From Limosilactobacillus ingluviei DSM 15946 (GTDB taxonomy: Bacteria > Bacillota > Bacilli > Lactobacillales > Lactobacillaceae), in assembly GCF_001435775.1 (NCBI RefSeq), contig NZ_AZFK01000077.1, positions 1-64,000 of the forward strand: a stretch of DNA of 64,000 nucleotides, read 5' to 3'. The notes beneath the pieces are model-generated. The model had not been told where the DNA came from. It ran no database searches and saw only the letters and a program-made list of their open reading frames with translations. Positions within the stretch are counted from its first letter, which is position 1; the number at the start of each line of letters is the position of its first letter. Below, in pieces: positions 19,691 through 28,376 of the stretch. The translations under genes were made by a program, and so were the position numbers.

Positions 19691-20575
19691 TTACATTTGT
19701 TTCAAACGTTCAATCCGCGCGTCCAGCGGCGGGTGGGTATCAAAAAGATGACTGAACTTTTCCCCGGCCGGTTCATTAATGTACAGGGCCGAACTGTTCG
19801 GGTCAGCATTTTGCATGGCTGGCGCGCCTTTTAAGGCTTCCAATGCTCGGATCATGCCCTGGGGATTACGCGTCAGTTCAACGGCCCCCGCATCAGCCAG
19901 GTATTCCCGGTTGCGCGACAGTGCCATCTGCGCAATTGACGCGGCTAACGGCGCTAAAATAATCAACAGCAAGGATCCCACCATGGCCAAGGCGCCACCG
20001 CCATCCCGCCGGTCATCATCGCGATTGGCCCCACCAAACCACCAAGCGTGGCTGGCAAAGTTCACCAATAAGCCAATCGCTGACGCTAGGGCCAAGGCAA
20101 TCGTTTGCAAGCGAATATCGTAATTCCGGACGTGGGTCATTTCGTGGGCCATTACCCCCTCTAATTGTTCCCGGTCCATGAGTTGCAACAAGCCGGTGGT
20201 CGCTGCTACCGCCGCATGCTCAGGATTATTCCCGGTCGCAAAGGCATTGGGACTGGGATCATCAATGACAAAGACCCGCGGCATTGGGACTTGGGCCACC
20301 AAGGCCATGTCTTCGACCACGTGCCATAGGGCTGGAAACTGGTCCGCACTGGTAATTTCATGCGCATTATTCATCCGCATCACGACATCCGTGGATTGCC
20401 CGATCATCACCGAGGTATAGATCAAGGCAATAATCAACGCAATTACAACCCCGCCAGTCGCACTACCAGCAAAGAGGCGGCCCACCGCCGCCCCAATCAG
20501 GGCCACTAGCAAGGTAAAACCGGCCATGACGTAAACCGTCCGGCGCTTATTCATCGCAATTTGTTGGTATAACAT
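19691..20575 (-). CDS. htpX: M48 membrane zinc metalloprotease HtpX
   Basis: Membrane-bound quality-control protease for misfolded membrane proteins. 294 residues. Two N-terminal transmembrane helices (about 15-55), the zinc motif HEMTH near 143 followed by the downstream Glu in [13 protein letters not shown], and two further hydrophobic segments (about 155-175 and 190-215). The ATG follows AGGGG. It lies ten bases after lemA and is cotranscribed with it; lemA-htpX pairing is common in lactic acid bacteria. Confidence 0.94.
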   Translation of the reverse strand: MLYQQIAMNKRRTVYVMAGFTLLVALIGAAVGRLFAGSATGGVVIALIIALIYTSVMIGQSTDVVMRMNNAHEITSADQFPALWHVVEDMALVAQVPMPRVFVIDDPSPNAFATGNNPEHAAVAATTGLLQLMDREQLEGVMAHEMTHVRNYDIRLQTIALALASAIGLLVNFASHAWWFGGANRDDDRRDGGGALAMVGSLLLIILAPLAASIAQMALSRNREYLADAGAVELTRNPQGMIRALEALKGAPAMQNADPNSSALYINEPAGEKFSHLFDTHPPLDARIERLKQM

Positions 20576-20585
20576 CGCCCAACCC

Positions 20586-21155
20586 CTAGTCTAAATCATC
20601 AAACGAAACTTGCGGGGCCGCTTTGGCTTCTTGTGGTACTTGCAAGTAATCCAAGGCCGTAAAGTGATGTTTTTTCGCCACGAGGTTGGCCGGGAAGTTT
20701 TGAATCTTTGCGTTAAAGTTGGCCACAACCGAATTGTACAATTGGCGCGAGTAGGCAATCTTGTTTTCGGTGTTGCTTAACTCTTCCATCAATTTGCTGT
20801 ATTCAGCGCTGGCCTTCAAGTCCGGGTAGTTTTCCGCAACTGCGTACAAGGAGTTCAGCGCCCCACTCAGCTTGTCAGAAACTTCCATCAGCTTTTGGTG
20901 ATCCCCCGCTGGCAAATTAACAATTTGTTGGCGCAACTGGGTAACTTCTTCTAAGGTCTTCTTTTCGTACTTCGAATACCCCTTCACCGTCGCCAAGAGG
21001 TTAGGAATCAGATCATTCCGGCGTTGCAGCTGGACGTCAATTTGGCTCCAAGATTCATCCGCATGCGTCTTAAGGTTAATCAAACCGTTATAAGTTGCAA
21101 CATACCAAATGACCACGGCAACGATAACCACCAGCAGAATAATTAAAGCAATCAT
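20586..21155 (-). CDS. lemA: LemA family protein
   Basis: Membrane-anchored protein whose biochemical role is not settled. 189 residues: one N-terminal transmembrane helix (about 2-20) followed by a long helical, partly coiled-coil domain. The LemA signature is visible: [38 protein letters not shown], and [16 protein letters not shown] near the end. AAGGAGG precedes the ATG. First gene of lemA-htpX, so it may anchor or regulate the protease; that is inference from linkage. Confidence 0.93.
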   Translation of the reverse strand: MIALIILLVVIVAVVIWYVATYNGLINLKTHADESWSQIDVQLQRRNDLIPNLLATVKGYSKYEKKTLEEVTQLRQQIVNLPAGDHQKLMEVSDKLSGALNSLYAVAENYPDLKASAEYSKLMEELSNTENKIAYSRQLYNSVVANFNAKIQNFPANLVAKKHHFTALDYLQVPQEAKAAPQVSFDDLD

Positions 21156-21199
21156 TAAAAAATTTTTCCTCCTTCATCTTCCGTTTCGTTTATCAGTTA

Positions 21200-21205
21200 A
21201 TTGTA
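21200..21205 (-). promoter_or_regulatory. lemA-htpX extended -10 element
   Basis: Minus strand TTGGTACAAT (hexamer TACAAT) 45 bp upstream of lemA. The TGn extension is present; the -35 is weak (TAGTCA). Confidence 0.55.
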
Positions 21206-21284
21206 CCAAGTCCCCTGCCCCCTGACTAGCCAAATCCCTTTTCTTTCCGTATCATTGATTTAGTTCATGATTTGGAGGGAAAAA

Positions 21285-21746
21285 ATGAAAGTCTTATTTG
21301 TCTGCCTCGGCAATATTTGCCGTTCACCAATGGCCGAAGCGATGTTTTATCACGACTTGCAAACCGCCGGCTTAACGGACCAAGTTGAAGTTGCTTCAGC
21401 AGCCACATCTAGCTATGAAGAAGGGAATCGGCCCCACCCGGGCACCCAAAAGATCCTGGCCAAGTACGGGCTTGATGATCGCCACCACCGTTCCCGCCCG
21501 CTGACGGCGGCCGACTTTGCCGAATATGATCTGATTATCGGTATGGATGAAATGAACATGGCCGATTTAAAACGCCGGGCCCCCAAGCAATACCAAGATC
21601 GCCTGTTTGCGATTAACGACTTAACTCCTGGCCACCAGGGTGAGGCGATCCCCGATCCGTGGTATACCCACCGCTTTCAAGATACTTACGACAGCTTAAA
21701 GCGGGCCTTGCCGTATTGGTTGGCCTACGTCCAAAAACACCTTTAA
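21285..21746 (+). CDS. Low-molecular-weight protein-tyrosine phosphatase
   Basis: Cytoplasmic phosphatase of the LMW-PTP/arsenate-reductase fold that removes phosphate from phosphotyrosine. 153 residues. The active-site P-loop CLGNICRS lies at residues 7-14 (nucleophile Cys7, Arg13), and the general-acid Asp is in IPDPWY near 120. ATG 21285 follows TTGGAGGG; the open frame extends upstream to 21267 without a ribosome site. It is single on the plus strand with a shared terminator at its end. The substrate is unknown; capsule and stress regulation are common for the family. Confidence 0.92.
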   Translation: MKVLFVCLGNICRSPMAEAMFYHDLQTAGLTDQVEVASAATSSYEEGNRPHPGTQKILAKYGLDDRHHRSRPLTAADFAEYDLIIGMDEMNMADLKRRAPKQYQDRLFAINDLTPGHQGEAIPDPWYTHRFQDTYDSLKRALPYWLAYVQKHL

Positions 21747-21750
21747 ACAT

Positions 21751-21787
21751 AAAAAAGCGACGCCTTCATCACGAGGCGTCGCTTTTT
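21751..21787. terminator. Bidirectional terminator between the phosphatase and lipoprotein genes
   Basis: Stem AAAAAGCGACGCCT / AGGCGTCGCTTTTT with an eight-base loop and T runs on both strands, serving two convergent genes. Confidence 0.93.
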
Positions 21788-21789
21788 GC

Positions 21790-22458
21790 TTACTGAATTT
21801 GGGTAATTTGCTTGGTCGCTTGGTTGTAATCATAGATCCCAATAAAGTTGGCAATCGTTTTGTCGGAATTATCCTGCCGGACTTCGAAGCGGTAAACGTC
21901 CCCGTTCTTGCTGATCGGCATAATCCCGTAGCCTTCCTTATTGAAACCAGCCTGGTTGGCAAAACTGCTGATGACATCCTCGCTCGTCGCACTGGCGGCC
22001 GCCGCATTGGCCACGGGTTGGTTGCTTGGCAGTGGGGCTCCCGTGCCCGTACTTTCCTTGGCCGAGGCGATCTGGCTGCGCAACTTGCCATAAGCCGACT
22101 TCATCGTGGCACTGGACGATTTGACCGTCGACAAACTGGTCGTGGCTTCGTCTAAATTGTTCTTCTTCAAGCTTTCCTTGGCGGCCAAGTAATTCCGGAG
22201 GTCCCGGCGTAAGGCCTTGGTCGTCGTCGTTTGGTGGTCCACCTCATTTAAGGTGTCTAGGGCCGCTTGGTACTTACCCTGACTGATTAAGTGGTTGGCT
22301 TGTTTAACGGCTTTCGCGGCCGCACTAGTCGTTTGACTCGTCGTGGATGAGGATGAATTATCGCTAGTGGCTTTTGAACTGCCACAAGCCGCCAGCGACA
22401 ACGCCATCCCCAACGCGGCGGTACTGATTAAAATGCGCTTGGTAATTTGGCTGCTCAT
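21790..22458 (-). CDS. Predicted lipoprotein of unknown function
   Basis: I do not recognise the family with certainty. 222 residues. A signal peptide (about 1-24) ends in the lipobox LAAC, with Cys25 as the lipidation site. A Ser/Thr-rich linker (26-45) is followed by a helical region (about 48-120) resembling tetratricopeptide-like packing, then a second Ala/Ser-rich linker (125-160) and a small C-terminal domain (about 165-222) ending QATKQITQIQ. It is anchored on the outer face of the membrane. The ATG follows GGAGG. It has its own promoter and a terminator shared with the phosphatase gene. Confidence 0.85.
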   Translation of the reverse strand: MSSQITKRILISTAALGMALSLAACGSSKATSDNSSSSTTSQTTSAAAKAVKQANHLISQGKYQAALDTLNEVDHQTTTTKALRRDLRNYLAAKESLKKNNLDEATTSLSTVKSSSATMKSAYGKLRSQIASAKESTGTGAPLPSNQPVANAAAASATSEDVISSFANQAGFNKEGYGIMPISKNGDVYRFEVRQDNSDKTIANFIGIYDYNQATKQITQIQ

Positions 22459-22518
22459 AAATTATCCTCCATCCTATTAATGCCAAGTATCATTGCCCCC
22501 AGGGGAGCTAGTAACATT

Positions 22519-22547
22519 ATTGTAACATTTCTCGGCTAGTTCGTCAC
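22519..22547 (-). promoter_or_regulatory. Lipoprotein gene promoter
   Basis: Minus strand: -35 GTGACG (22542-22547), 17-bp spacer, -10 TACAAT (22519-22524), about 60 bp upstream of the lipoprotein start. Confidence 0.62.
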
Positions 22548-22565
22548 TTTTGCTTCGGAAGCGCT

Positions 22566-23561
22566 TTAAGCCTGCGGCAGAGTCTTCAGCGTCCGCCCAG
22601 TTTTTAATTGTACCGGGAGCACAACTTGCGCTGGCGTGGTGCGATGGTTAAGTTTGTCTTCCAGCAAAGCAACCGCTTGCTCAGCCATTGCCGCTAAGGG
22701 TTGAATAATCGTGGCTAATTGGGGGAGCAGCCGCTGAATGGTCTTAGTGCCATCATAACCGATAATTTGTAATTGCTCCGGCACCGCATACCCTTCCTCT
22801 CGAGCAAGATCAAGCAGCAGCGCAGCATCGATATCATTACTGGCAAAAATAGCATCGACTTCTGGGTGTTCGGCAAAAAGCCGTTGAAAGCAAGTCCGGT
22901 TAGCTGCCTCATCCGAGAGGCTTGGGTAGGTAATTACCGGTCGCTGATGAGCCTGCATCACATCGATATAAGCCTGCTGGCGAGCAGTATCTTGGGCGTT
23001 TAGGGGCGTTAGGTTGTCCGTGTGAATAATGTGTTGCGCCCCCCGCTTGATTAAAGCTTCGCATGCTAACTTGGCCCCCGCGTAATTGTCTGAATACACA
23101 ACCGGTATGTCATCCCGTAAATAGCGGTCAATCGCCACAATTGGCAGGTTCGCGTGTTGATACTCATCAATGTTAGTGTTATGCGTCGCAATAATCAGAC
23201 CATCAACCTGGTGCCCTAATAATTGCCGTAAGTAGCGCTGTTCTTTAGCCGGATTTCCCTCGGCGCCGCTCACTAAAACTTTATACCCCCGTTGAAATAG
23301 CCGTTGCTCCAGCTGAGCGGTTAGTTCACCAAAGAATGGGGTGGCCACCGTCGGGACAATAATCCCAATCAAATTAGTCCGTTGTGAATGCATTTGCTGG
23401 GCAATCACATTGGGGTGGTAATTTAAAGCTGCCATAGCTTCTTCTACCTTGGTAATCGTTTTTTGGCTCAAGTAGCCCCGCCGGTTAATCACCCGTGAAA
23501 CGGTAGCTTTTGAAACTCCGGCTAGTTCAGCAACATCTTCTAATTTAATTTTTTTGGTCAT
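22566..23561 (-). CDS. LacI-family regulator of the sucrose genes
   Basis: DNA-binding sugar-responsive repressor. 331 residues. The N-terminal helix-turn-helix and hinge (KLEDVAELAGVSKATVSRVI, residues 6-25, then LNYHPN) precede a periplasmic-binding-protein-like effector domain (about 60-325) with IGIIVPTVATPFF and IIGYDG. It is divergent from the GH32 gene, so a sucrose-repressor role is inferred from position. A second LacI at 57184-58161 is clearly related (same RGYLS hinge region and FAEHPE motif). A CGCTT-containing palindrome also lies just past its end. Confidence 0.88.
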   Translation of the reverse strand: MTKKIKLEDVAELAGVSKATVSRVINRRGYLSQKTITKVEEAMAALNYHPNVIAQQMHSQRTNLIGIIVPTVATPFFGELTAQLEQRLFQRGYKVLVSGAEGNPAKEQRYLRQLLGHQVDGLIIATHNTNIDEYQHANLPIVAIDRYLRDDIPVVYSDNYAGAKLACEALIKRGAQHIIHTDNLTPLNAQDTARQQAYIDVMQAHQRPVITYPSLSDEAANRTCFQRLFAEHPEVDAIFASNDIDAALLLDLAREEGYAVPEQLQIIGYDGTKTIQRLLPQLATIIQPLAAMAEQAVALLEDKLNHRTTPAQVVLPVQLKTGRTLKTLPQA

Positions 23562-23594
23562 CTTTGCTTCTTCCCATCTGTAATCTTAAATCCT

Positions 23595-23600
23595 ATTTTA
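23595..23600 (-). promoter_or_regulatory. lacI extended -10 element
   Basis: Minus strand TTGGTAAAAT (hexamer TAAAAT), about 35 bp upstream of the lacI start; no clear -35. Confidence 0.45.
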
Positions 23601-23717
23601 CCAAGCTCAGCCGTTGTTTTCATTTCCTTTTTCATTAGACCATTTAAATTTCAACTCACTAATAATGCGTCGGGGAGGAAATTATCCCTAGCAAACCATT
23701 TAAGTGAAACATTTTAT

Positions 23718-23778
23718 TTTATGTCCACCGATTGACAGAAACCGTTAACAAAGGTATTCTGTTCCCAGAAAGCGCTTT
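23718..23778 (+). promoter_or_regulatory. GH32-permease promoter with LacI-type operators
   Basis: -35 TTGACA (23732-23737), 17-bp spacer, -10 TATTCT (23755-23760). The -35 lies inside a 24-bp element (23718-23741) that matches the perfect palindrome at 29698-29721 in 21 of 24 positions; 23729-23744 (CGATTGACAGAAACCG) is identical at both places. A second palindrome AAAGCGCTTT (23769-23778), just downstream of the -10, resembles a LacI-family or CcpA (cre) site. Repression by the adjacent LacI and catabolite control are inferred. Confidence 0.75.
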
Positions 23779-23803
23779 ACTAATTACATTTGAGGTGAAC
23801 AAG

Positions 23804-25207
23804 ATGGCTAAGCAAACGACCACTCCCCTTACCGTCACCAACCCGCGTTACCGGCAAGCCTTCCACATTATGACACCGGGCGGCTGGCTCAACGATCCTA
23901 ACGGAGTGTGCTATTTTAAGGGTTATTACCATGTCTTTTACCAATTTAATCCCTACTCTGCTGAATGGGGACCCATGCACTGGGGCCACGTTCGCAGCAA
24001 GGATCTGCTTCACTGGGAACAATTACCGATTGCCCTGACGCCAGGTGATCCTGAAGATACCGGTGGCTGCTTTTCGGGGTCGGCGATTGTTAAAGATGAT
24101 CGCTTGTACCTAATTTACACTGGTCACCACTACTACCGAGCTGATGACCTCGATCATTTCTGGGAAAACCAAAACGTCGCTTATAGCGATGACGGGATTC
24201 ACTTCACGAAAGCCGAAGCCAACCCGGTAATCGAAGCCCCTGCCGATAATACCCAGGACTTTAGGGACCCCAAGGTGTGGGAACACAACGGGAAGTACTA
24301 CTTGGTTGTCGGGGGGAGCCAAACTAAAGGTCACCTAGGCCGGCTCTTATTCTATGAATCAACAGACTTACTGCACTGGCAATTCCGTGGGCCCATTGGT
24401 CAAGCCAGCGCTAGCCAAGACGAAGGCTTTATGTGGGAATGCCCCGACACCTTCCGGTTAAACGGGGCTGACGTAACCCTTTTTTCGCCCATGGGAATGC
24501 AAAACCGCGGGCACGCCTTTTTAAACGAAAACCCCGCCAGCTACTTTGTTGGGCACCTTGATTATCAAACGGCCACTTACCGGACCGATGAACCCTTCCA
24601 TTCTGCTGACAGCGGCCACAATTTCTACGCTACCCAAACCTTCCTGGCTCCAGACGGCCGGCGGATCATGTGGGCGTGGATGAGCCCCTTTGCTGAAAAA
24701 ATGGCTGAACAAGCCGACGGGTGGGCCGGGTGCTTAACAATGCCACGTGAATTAACCTTGAAAAACGGGCGGCTCTGCCAAGCCCCAATCCAAGAATTCA
24801 CCGCCCTGCGGCAAAAAAAGGACTTGGCTTCAGAACTTACTTTAAATTCGACCGCGCAAACCCTCGCGCTCAAAGACGCCCAACACAGTGAAGTAATCTT
24901 AAAGGGTCTCACCGGGGTGCCCTTAATTTGGCAATTGGCTGATGAGCAAGGGAGCTTAATCACCTTGACCTACCAAAACGGGGAATTAACCCTCGCCGCC
25001 CGCGACAAAGACCTCCGTTACGCGGCTTGCCCGCGTTTGACGGCCTTGCACTTCTTCGTGGACACCAGCTCGGTAGAAATCTTCGTGAATGATGGTGAAA
25101 CGACCTTTACCGAACGCTTCTACACCACTGGCTCCGTCTACCAAACCCTGCAAAGTAAGCAAGCAGCTACCATTCAAGCAACGGGCTTTACTTTAGGATT
25201 AGCTTAA
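23804..25207 (+). CDS. GH32 beta-fructofuranosidase (sucrose hydrolase)
   Basis: Splits sucrose to glucose and fructose (or sucrose-6-phosphate if phosphorylated). 467 residues. The GH32 five-blade propeller carries the nucleophile in WLNDPNG (residues 25-31), the transition-state Asp in FRDPKVW near 150 and the acid/base Glu in WECPD near 205; a beta-sandwich domain fills the last 130 residues. There is no signal peptide, so it acts in the cytoplasm. ATG 23804 follows TGAGGTGAAC; the longer open frame from 23732 runs through the promoter. The next gene, 17 bp on, is a proton-symport permease and not a PTS, so free sucrose or fructo-oligosaccharide is the likelier substrate. Confidence 0.9.
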   Translation: MAKQTTTPLTVTNPRYRQAFHIMTPGGWLNDPNGVCYFKGYYHVFYQFNPYSAEWGPMHWGHVRSKDLLHWEQLPIALTPGDPEDTGGCFSGSAIVKDDRLYLIYTGHHYYRADDLDHFWENQNVAYSDDGIHFTKAEANPVIEAPADNTQDFRDPKVWEHNGKYYLVVGGSQTKGHLGRLLFYESTDLLHWQFRGPIGQASASQDEGFMWECPDTFRLNGADVTLFSPMGMQNRGHAFLNENPASYFVGHLDYQTATYRTDEPFHSADSGHNFYATQTFLAPDGRRIMWAWMSPFAEKMAEQADGWAGCLTMPRELTLKNGRLCQAPIQEFTALRQKKDLASELTLNSTAQTLALKDAQHSEVILKGLTGVPLIWQLADEQGSLITLTYQNGELTLAARDKDLRYAACPRLTALHFFVDTSSVEIFVNDGETTFTERFYTTGSVYQTLQSKQAATIQATGFTLGLA

Positions 25208-25224
25208 TGAAAGGATGAATTCGA

Positions 25225-26490
25225 ATGAACAGCAAGCATGAATGGAAAAACCCCTTTTATTTGAGTTATTCCACCAATATTTTACTCTTCTTTGCTGGTT
25301 GGGGGATCTGGTGGTCCTTCTTCCAAATCTGGCTCACGACCAAAGAAGGGTTTAGCGGCGCCCAAGTCGGCGTTATCTACTCCTTTAACTCCGCCATTTC
25401 TTTATTTGTCAACCTCGCGTACAGTAACGTCCAAGACCGGCTGGGGACTAAGCGGGGACTCTTAATTTTCTGTGCAATCTTGCAATTATTGTTGGGACCT
25501 TTCTTTACTTGGCTGTACGTGCCAATTTTACATGCTCACTTTATGCTCGGGGCCTTGCTTGGGTCGGTATATTTAACCCTAGCCTACCTGTCGGCCTCAC
25601 CAATGTTTGAAGCCTTGACCGAGCGGATGTCACGGCGCTTTGGTTACCAATACGGCCAAGCCCGGGCCTGGGGATCATTTGGGTACGCGATTTCCGCGCT
25701 GTGCGCTGGCTTTTTGTTCACGGTTAGCCCGTACCTCGTCTTTTGGCTGGGTTCGGCCATCGCCGCCGTTTTGCTGGTGTCCTTATTAGTTTGGAACCCG
25801 ATTCGCAACCCGCAAACGGTCGCGAAGTTCATCGACCACGCGGAAAACGAACGGGAAGCTACCCCACCGACCACCAAGGAATTCTTAAACGTCTTTAAGA
25901 TCAAGAGCCTGTGGGAAATGGCGATCTTCTTAGTCTTTAGTGGGACCTTCTATACGATTTTTGACCAGCAAATGTTCCCCCAATTCTTCACCCAATTCTT
26001 TGCTACTCAAGCAACCGGGGACCACATGTATGGGATCTTAAACTCCGTTGAGGTCTTTTTGGAAGCCATCATGATGGGCCTCGTGCCACCACTGATGAAA
26101 AAGATCGGGTTGCGGCGGACGATCTTGATCGGAACGGCCTTTATGTTGATTCGGATCGGGGGCTGTGGCTTGATTACCAATCCGGTCGGTGTCTCCTTTA
26201 TTAAGCTCCTCCACGCCCCGGAAACAGCAATCTTTGTTGTCGTAATGTTCCGCTACTACACCTTGCACTACGACCCACGGATTTCGGCAACCATCAACAT
26301 CGTTACTGGGATCGCCGGGGCCATTGGACAAGTCTTACTCTCCACGCCGCTGGGGATGCTTCGTGATCACATCGGCTACCGGCCAACTTTCTTCGTGATC
26401 GCCGCCATTGTTTTATGCGCTTGGCTTTACGGCTTTATGATCATCCGCAAAGACGATCAAGAAGTCAACGGTCAGCCAATGAAAGAATAA
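25225..26490 (+). CDS. MFS oligosaccharide:H+ symporter (LacY/CscB-like), probable sucrose permease
   Basis: Sugar-proton symporter of the OHS branch of the major facilitator superfamily. 421 residues with twelve hydrophobic helices and a central loop near 190-215. Features typical of the branch: N-terminal KNPFYLSYSTNILLFFAGWG, the loop 2-3 motif NVQDRLGTKRG, and GQARAWGSFGYA in helix 5. RBS AAAGGATG. It lies 17 bp after GH32 and shares its promoter, so it probably brings unphosphorylated sucrose to the GH32 enzyme. The substrate is inferred from context. Confidence 0.85.
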   Translation: MNSKHEWKNPFYLSYSTNILLFFAGWGIWWSFFQIWLTTKEGFSGAQVGVIYSFNSAISLFVNLAYSNVQDRLGTKRGLLIFCAILQLLLGPFFTWLYVPILHAHFMLGALLGSVYLTLAYLSASPMFEALTERMSRRFGYQYGQARAWGSFGYAISALCAGFLFTVSPYLVFWLGSAIAAVLLVSLLVWNPIRNPQTVAKFIDHAENEREATPPTTKEFLNVFKIKSLWEMAIFLVFSGTFYTIFDQQMFPQFFTQFFATQATGDHMYGILNSVEVFLEAIMMGLVPPLMKKIGLRRTILIGTAFMLIRIGGCGLITNPVGVSFIKLLHAPETAIFVVVMFRYYTLHYDPRISATINIVTGIAGAIGQVLLSTPLGMLRDHIGYRPTFFVIAAIVLCAWLYGFMIIRKDDQEVNGQPMKE

Positions 26491-26532
26491 GCGTGTCACG
26501 ATTGGTTTAATTTCAACTAAAAATCAATTCCT

Positions 26533-26584
26533 AACGCATCCCGGAATTGTTAGAGCAAAGCTTCTAACAGTTCCGGGATGCGTT
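26533..26584 (+). terminator. Long hairpin after the permease gene
   Basis: Arms 26533-26554 (AACGCATCCCGGAATTG then TTAGA) and 26563-26584 pair along 22 bp with only one G-U wobble and an eight-base loop; only TTTAATC follows, a poor T run. It is probably the end of the GH32-permease transcript, or a processing/stability element. Confidence 0.6.
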
Positions 26585-26794
26585 TAATCATTAACGATGA
26601 TCTTACAGCCGTTACCGGACGGTCTTAAATTTAGCCAATCCGCGAGGCCCGTTGGAGAAATTCTTTCCATGAAATGAGCCTGAATCGATTGCTAACCAGC
26701 CAGCTGCTCTTTTCCATTGCTTTGCCGGGATTAACCACAAAGTATTTTACGGGAAAGAGTACTTTTTGTTTCTCCCGCTCACTAAAGAACTTGC

Positions 26795-26826
26795 AAAAAA
26801 CGGACCGGGCCAAGCCCGATCCGTTT
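26795..26826 (-). terminator. gtfA terminator
   Basis: Minus strand: stem AAACGGATCGGGC / GCCCGGTCCGTTT (one A-C mismatch) with a short loop and six T. Confidence 0.88.
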
Positions 26827-26894
26827 GGTCCCCCGCGTCCGGTTGCGGGAGTTAAGTAAAGTAAGTTTTCCGCTATCCAGGAGAGAGATAGGTA

Positions 26895-28352
26895 TTAGTT
26901 TTGTTCCATCACGACTTGACCATTCGCGGTAATGGTAAAGGTCTTGTTGGCAGCATCAGCCACCAGGACGGCCTCATTTTGGCCGGCTGCATCCGTGCGC
27001 ACGACCTTGATCGTCGTATCACTTGGCGTCGTGACTTCAATTGACCCATCCAGGTCAAAGGCCGCAAATTGGTTGCGCCAGGTCAATAATTGCAACAGGT
27101 TGGCAACAACTGGCCGTTGGACTTCCTTGGCCACTTCTTCTTTCGTATAGTAGTGCCGGTTGATGTTACGCCCTTCCTTGGTTTCTTCCAGCAACTTCAA
27201 ATCATTGCTGCCGGCCAGCAAACCAACATAGTAGACCATCGGAATCCCCGGGGCAAAGATTTGGAAGGCCCGGGATAAGAGGTAAGCCCGGTCGTCATCA
27301 CCGAGGGCCGAGTAGTAAGTGGAATTGATTTGGTAGATGTCTAAATTGTTGTATTCAGCTGACGAGTACTTCCGCTTCACGTTGGCCCCCACCTTGTACA
27401 GTTCATTGGAGGCATATTCGATTTCTTCGTCGGTCAGAATATCCTTGGCATCTACCACCCCGATCCCATCGTGGGTGTCCAAGGTGGTAAATTGCTTCAT
27501 CGGACTCATCTTTAACCACTTGGCCAACCGGGCCGTCTTCCCGGAGTACAAGGTGTACAGGGTCGTCATTGGCAAGGTAAAGTCGTAAATAAAGAAATCA
27601 TGGGCCGAGATCTTTTGGGGAATCGTGTAGTGTTCGTGAATTTCCGGCAGAATTTCCGCCTTGTAAGGGGCCAAGATCGCTTGCACTTCATTTAAGAGGT
27701 CCCAAATTTCTGGTTCTACGAAAAAGTCGTTGGTATCAACCTTCTTAATTGCGTAGGCAAAGGCGTCCAGGCGAATCATGTCAGCCCCGTGCTTGACCAT
27801 GTCAATCAACGTTTGCTTAAAGAATGCATTGGCGACTTGACTCTTGACGTTGATGTCAATTTGTTCTTCCCCAAAGGTGTTCCATAAGTGTTCCACCGTC
27901 CCATCGGCAAATTCGATGGCTTGCTTAGGCGCCTTGTCCTTGCGCTTGTAGATCAAATCTACATCCGCTTGGGTTGGCCGCTGAGCGCCGGCTTGTTCCC
28001 AGAACTTTTCCCAGCGAATGAAGAAATCGGCGTACTTGGAATCATCGTGCTTGGCCTTAAAATCTTGGTACATTTCTGATTTCTTAGAAATGTGGTTGAT
28101 CATAAAGTCAAACATCAAGTAGTAGTCTTCCCCTAAAGCTTCGACATCATCCCAGTCCCCAAAAGCCGGGTCGACAACATCATAGCGGTACGGGGCAAAG
28201 CCGCGGTCCCCGGTTGACGGGAAGAATGGCAATAAGTGGACCCCACCAATCGCGTCCTTGATGTAAGTCTTTAAGACTTCGTGGGTTTCCTTAATGTTTT
28301 TCCCCATCGAATCGGAATAGGTAATCAGCATTGCTTTGTTCTGAATCGGCAT
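26895..28352 (-). CDS. gtfA: Sucrose phosphorylase
   Basis: GH13_18 enzyme that cleaves sucrose with phosphate to alpha-glucose-1-phosphate and fructose, saving ATP compared with hydrolysis. 485 residues, the usual length. (beta/alpha)8 barrel motifs: [18 protein letters not shown] near 41-58, catalytic nucleophile Asp in MIRLDAFAY near 192, acid/base Glu in LPEIHEHY near 233, and DTHDGIGV near 290. RBS GGAGGAATT. No signal peptide; cytoplasmic. Second gene of an MFS-gtfA pair (24-bp gap) whose promoter carries the same operator as the GH32 promoter. Confidence 0.95.
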   Translation of the reverse strand: MPIQNKAMLITYSDSMGKNIKETHEVLKTYIKDAIGGVHLLPFFPSTGDRGFAPYRYDVVDPAFGDWDDVEALGEDYYLMFDFMINHISKKSEMYQDFKAKHDDSKYADFFIRWEKFWEQAGAQRPTQADVDLIYKRKDKAPKQAIEFADGTVEHLWNTFGEEQIDINVKSQVANAFFKQTLIDMVKHGADMIRLDAFAYAIKKVDTNDFFVEPEIWDLLNEVQAILAPYKAEILPEIHEHYTIPQKISAHDFFIYDFTLPMTTLYTLYSGKTARLAKWLKMSPMKQFTTLDTHDGIGVVDAKDILTDEEIEYASNELYKVGANVKRKYSSAEYNNLDIYQINSTYYSALGDDDRAYLLSRAFQIFAPGIPMVYYVGLLAGSNDLKLLEETKEGRNINRHYYTKEEVAKEVQRPVVANLLQLLTWRNQFAAFDLDGSIEVTTPSDTTIKVVRTDAAGQNEAVLVADAANKTFTITANGQVVMEQN

Positions 28353-28376
28353 GGTAATTCCTCCAAAAAGTTTAAA

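Larger units (their letters stand above)
26491..26894. other. 404-bp gap between convergent sucrose genes
   Basis: Gap between the permease (plus) and sucrose phosphorylase (minus). It contains a 22-bp-stem hairpin (26533-26584) and the gtfA terminator (26795-26826), with a small GC hairpin CCCGC/GCGGG near 26832-26849. Between 26590 and 26790 I see no credible gene; the short open frames lack ribosome sites. Confidence 0.6.

Noticed and set aside
26631-26813. 60-codon open frame on minus in the gap between sucrose genes
   Set aside because: Starts at TTG inside the gtfA terminator, has no ribosome site, and the product shows no family signature.
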